A stretch of DNA of 58,212 nucleotides from CAYNWT01 sp964450955 (lineage in GTDB: Bacteria; Planctomycetota; Planctomycetia; Planctomycetales; Planctomycetaceae), in contig CAYVFI010000042.1 of assembly GCA_964450955.1 (NCBI GenBank), forward strand, positions 1 through 58,212, written 5' to 3'. Shown piece after piece: positions 58,211-58,212 of the stretch (positions are counted from its first letter, which is position 1; each line of letters begins with the position of its first letter). The notes under the pieces are model-generated. The model saw only the letters and a list, made by a program, of their open reading frames with translations. It ran no database searches and was not told the DNA's origin. The position numbers and the translations under genes are program-made.

Positions 58211-58212
58211 AT

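Overview
The window looks like a chromosome segment of a planctomycete, probably Planctomycetaceae (a guess, no search was run). Reasons: moderately high GC; families typical of the group (a PVC-type haem-binding dehydrogenase, FG-GAP/UnbV proteins, DUF1080 and ThuA proteins, short secreted pilin-like proteins with an LWDDDCG start); GlnRS present; housekeeping genes scattered in small clusters.

Positions 305-44541 are mostly core genome. trpC and a NUDIX gene form a small operon. tyrS and glnS are convergent. dxr and rseP overlap and lie divergent to ftsH. A run of three poorly known genes, the last encoding a basic-tailed RpoA-CTD-like protein, leads into hemE and a HemY-type protoporphyrinogen oxidase gene. 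Arginase is followed by a TIGR00300 (LOR/SDH) enzyme, which suggests a two-step arginine to ornithine to proline route. Two paralogous pilin-like genes face each other near a LuxR-type response regulator. An overlapping trio (SDR, alpha/beta hydrolase, Baeyer-Villiger-type monooxygenase) closes the core part. Secreted enzymes include M28 and M48 peptidases, a CPBP protease and DUF1080 and ThuA proteins.

Positions 44542-54584 form an accessory island. After an unknown small gene and a gene-poor stretch comes a Type I restriction-modification operon: hsdR, a gene for an HTH plus HEPN-like protein, hsdM, hsdS and a DUF3883 nuclease-like gene, with 4-bp ATGA overlaps. hsdS carries an in-frame element with perfect 23-bp inverted repeats in the linker between its two half-subunits. 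A scrambled GIY-YIG nuclease remnant follows.

Positions 55096-58083 hold a dense tRNA array, all on the minus strand: 19 recognisable tRNAs and one degenerate Met-like one, running to near the window end and perhaps beyond. No tRNA encodes CCA. Several are atypical: a short-variable-loop tRNA with anticodon CAA, an Ile tRNA with anticodon TAT, and a Trp tRNA with a shrunken D-arm. Spacers hold a repeat family (about 73-bp and 46-bp forms sharing a hairpin head), a heptanucleotide repeat and an inverted-repeat element. The restriction island, nuclease remnant, repeats and unusual tRNAs together suggest a mobile or formerly mobile tRNA-array region.
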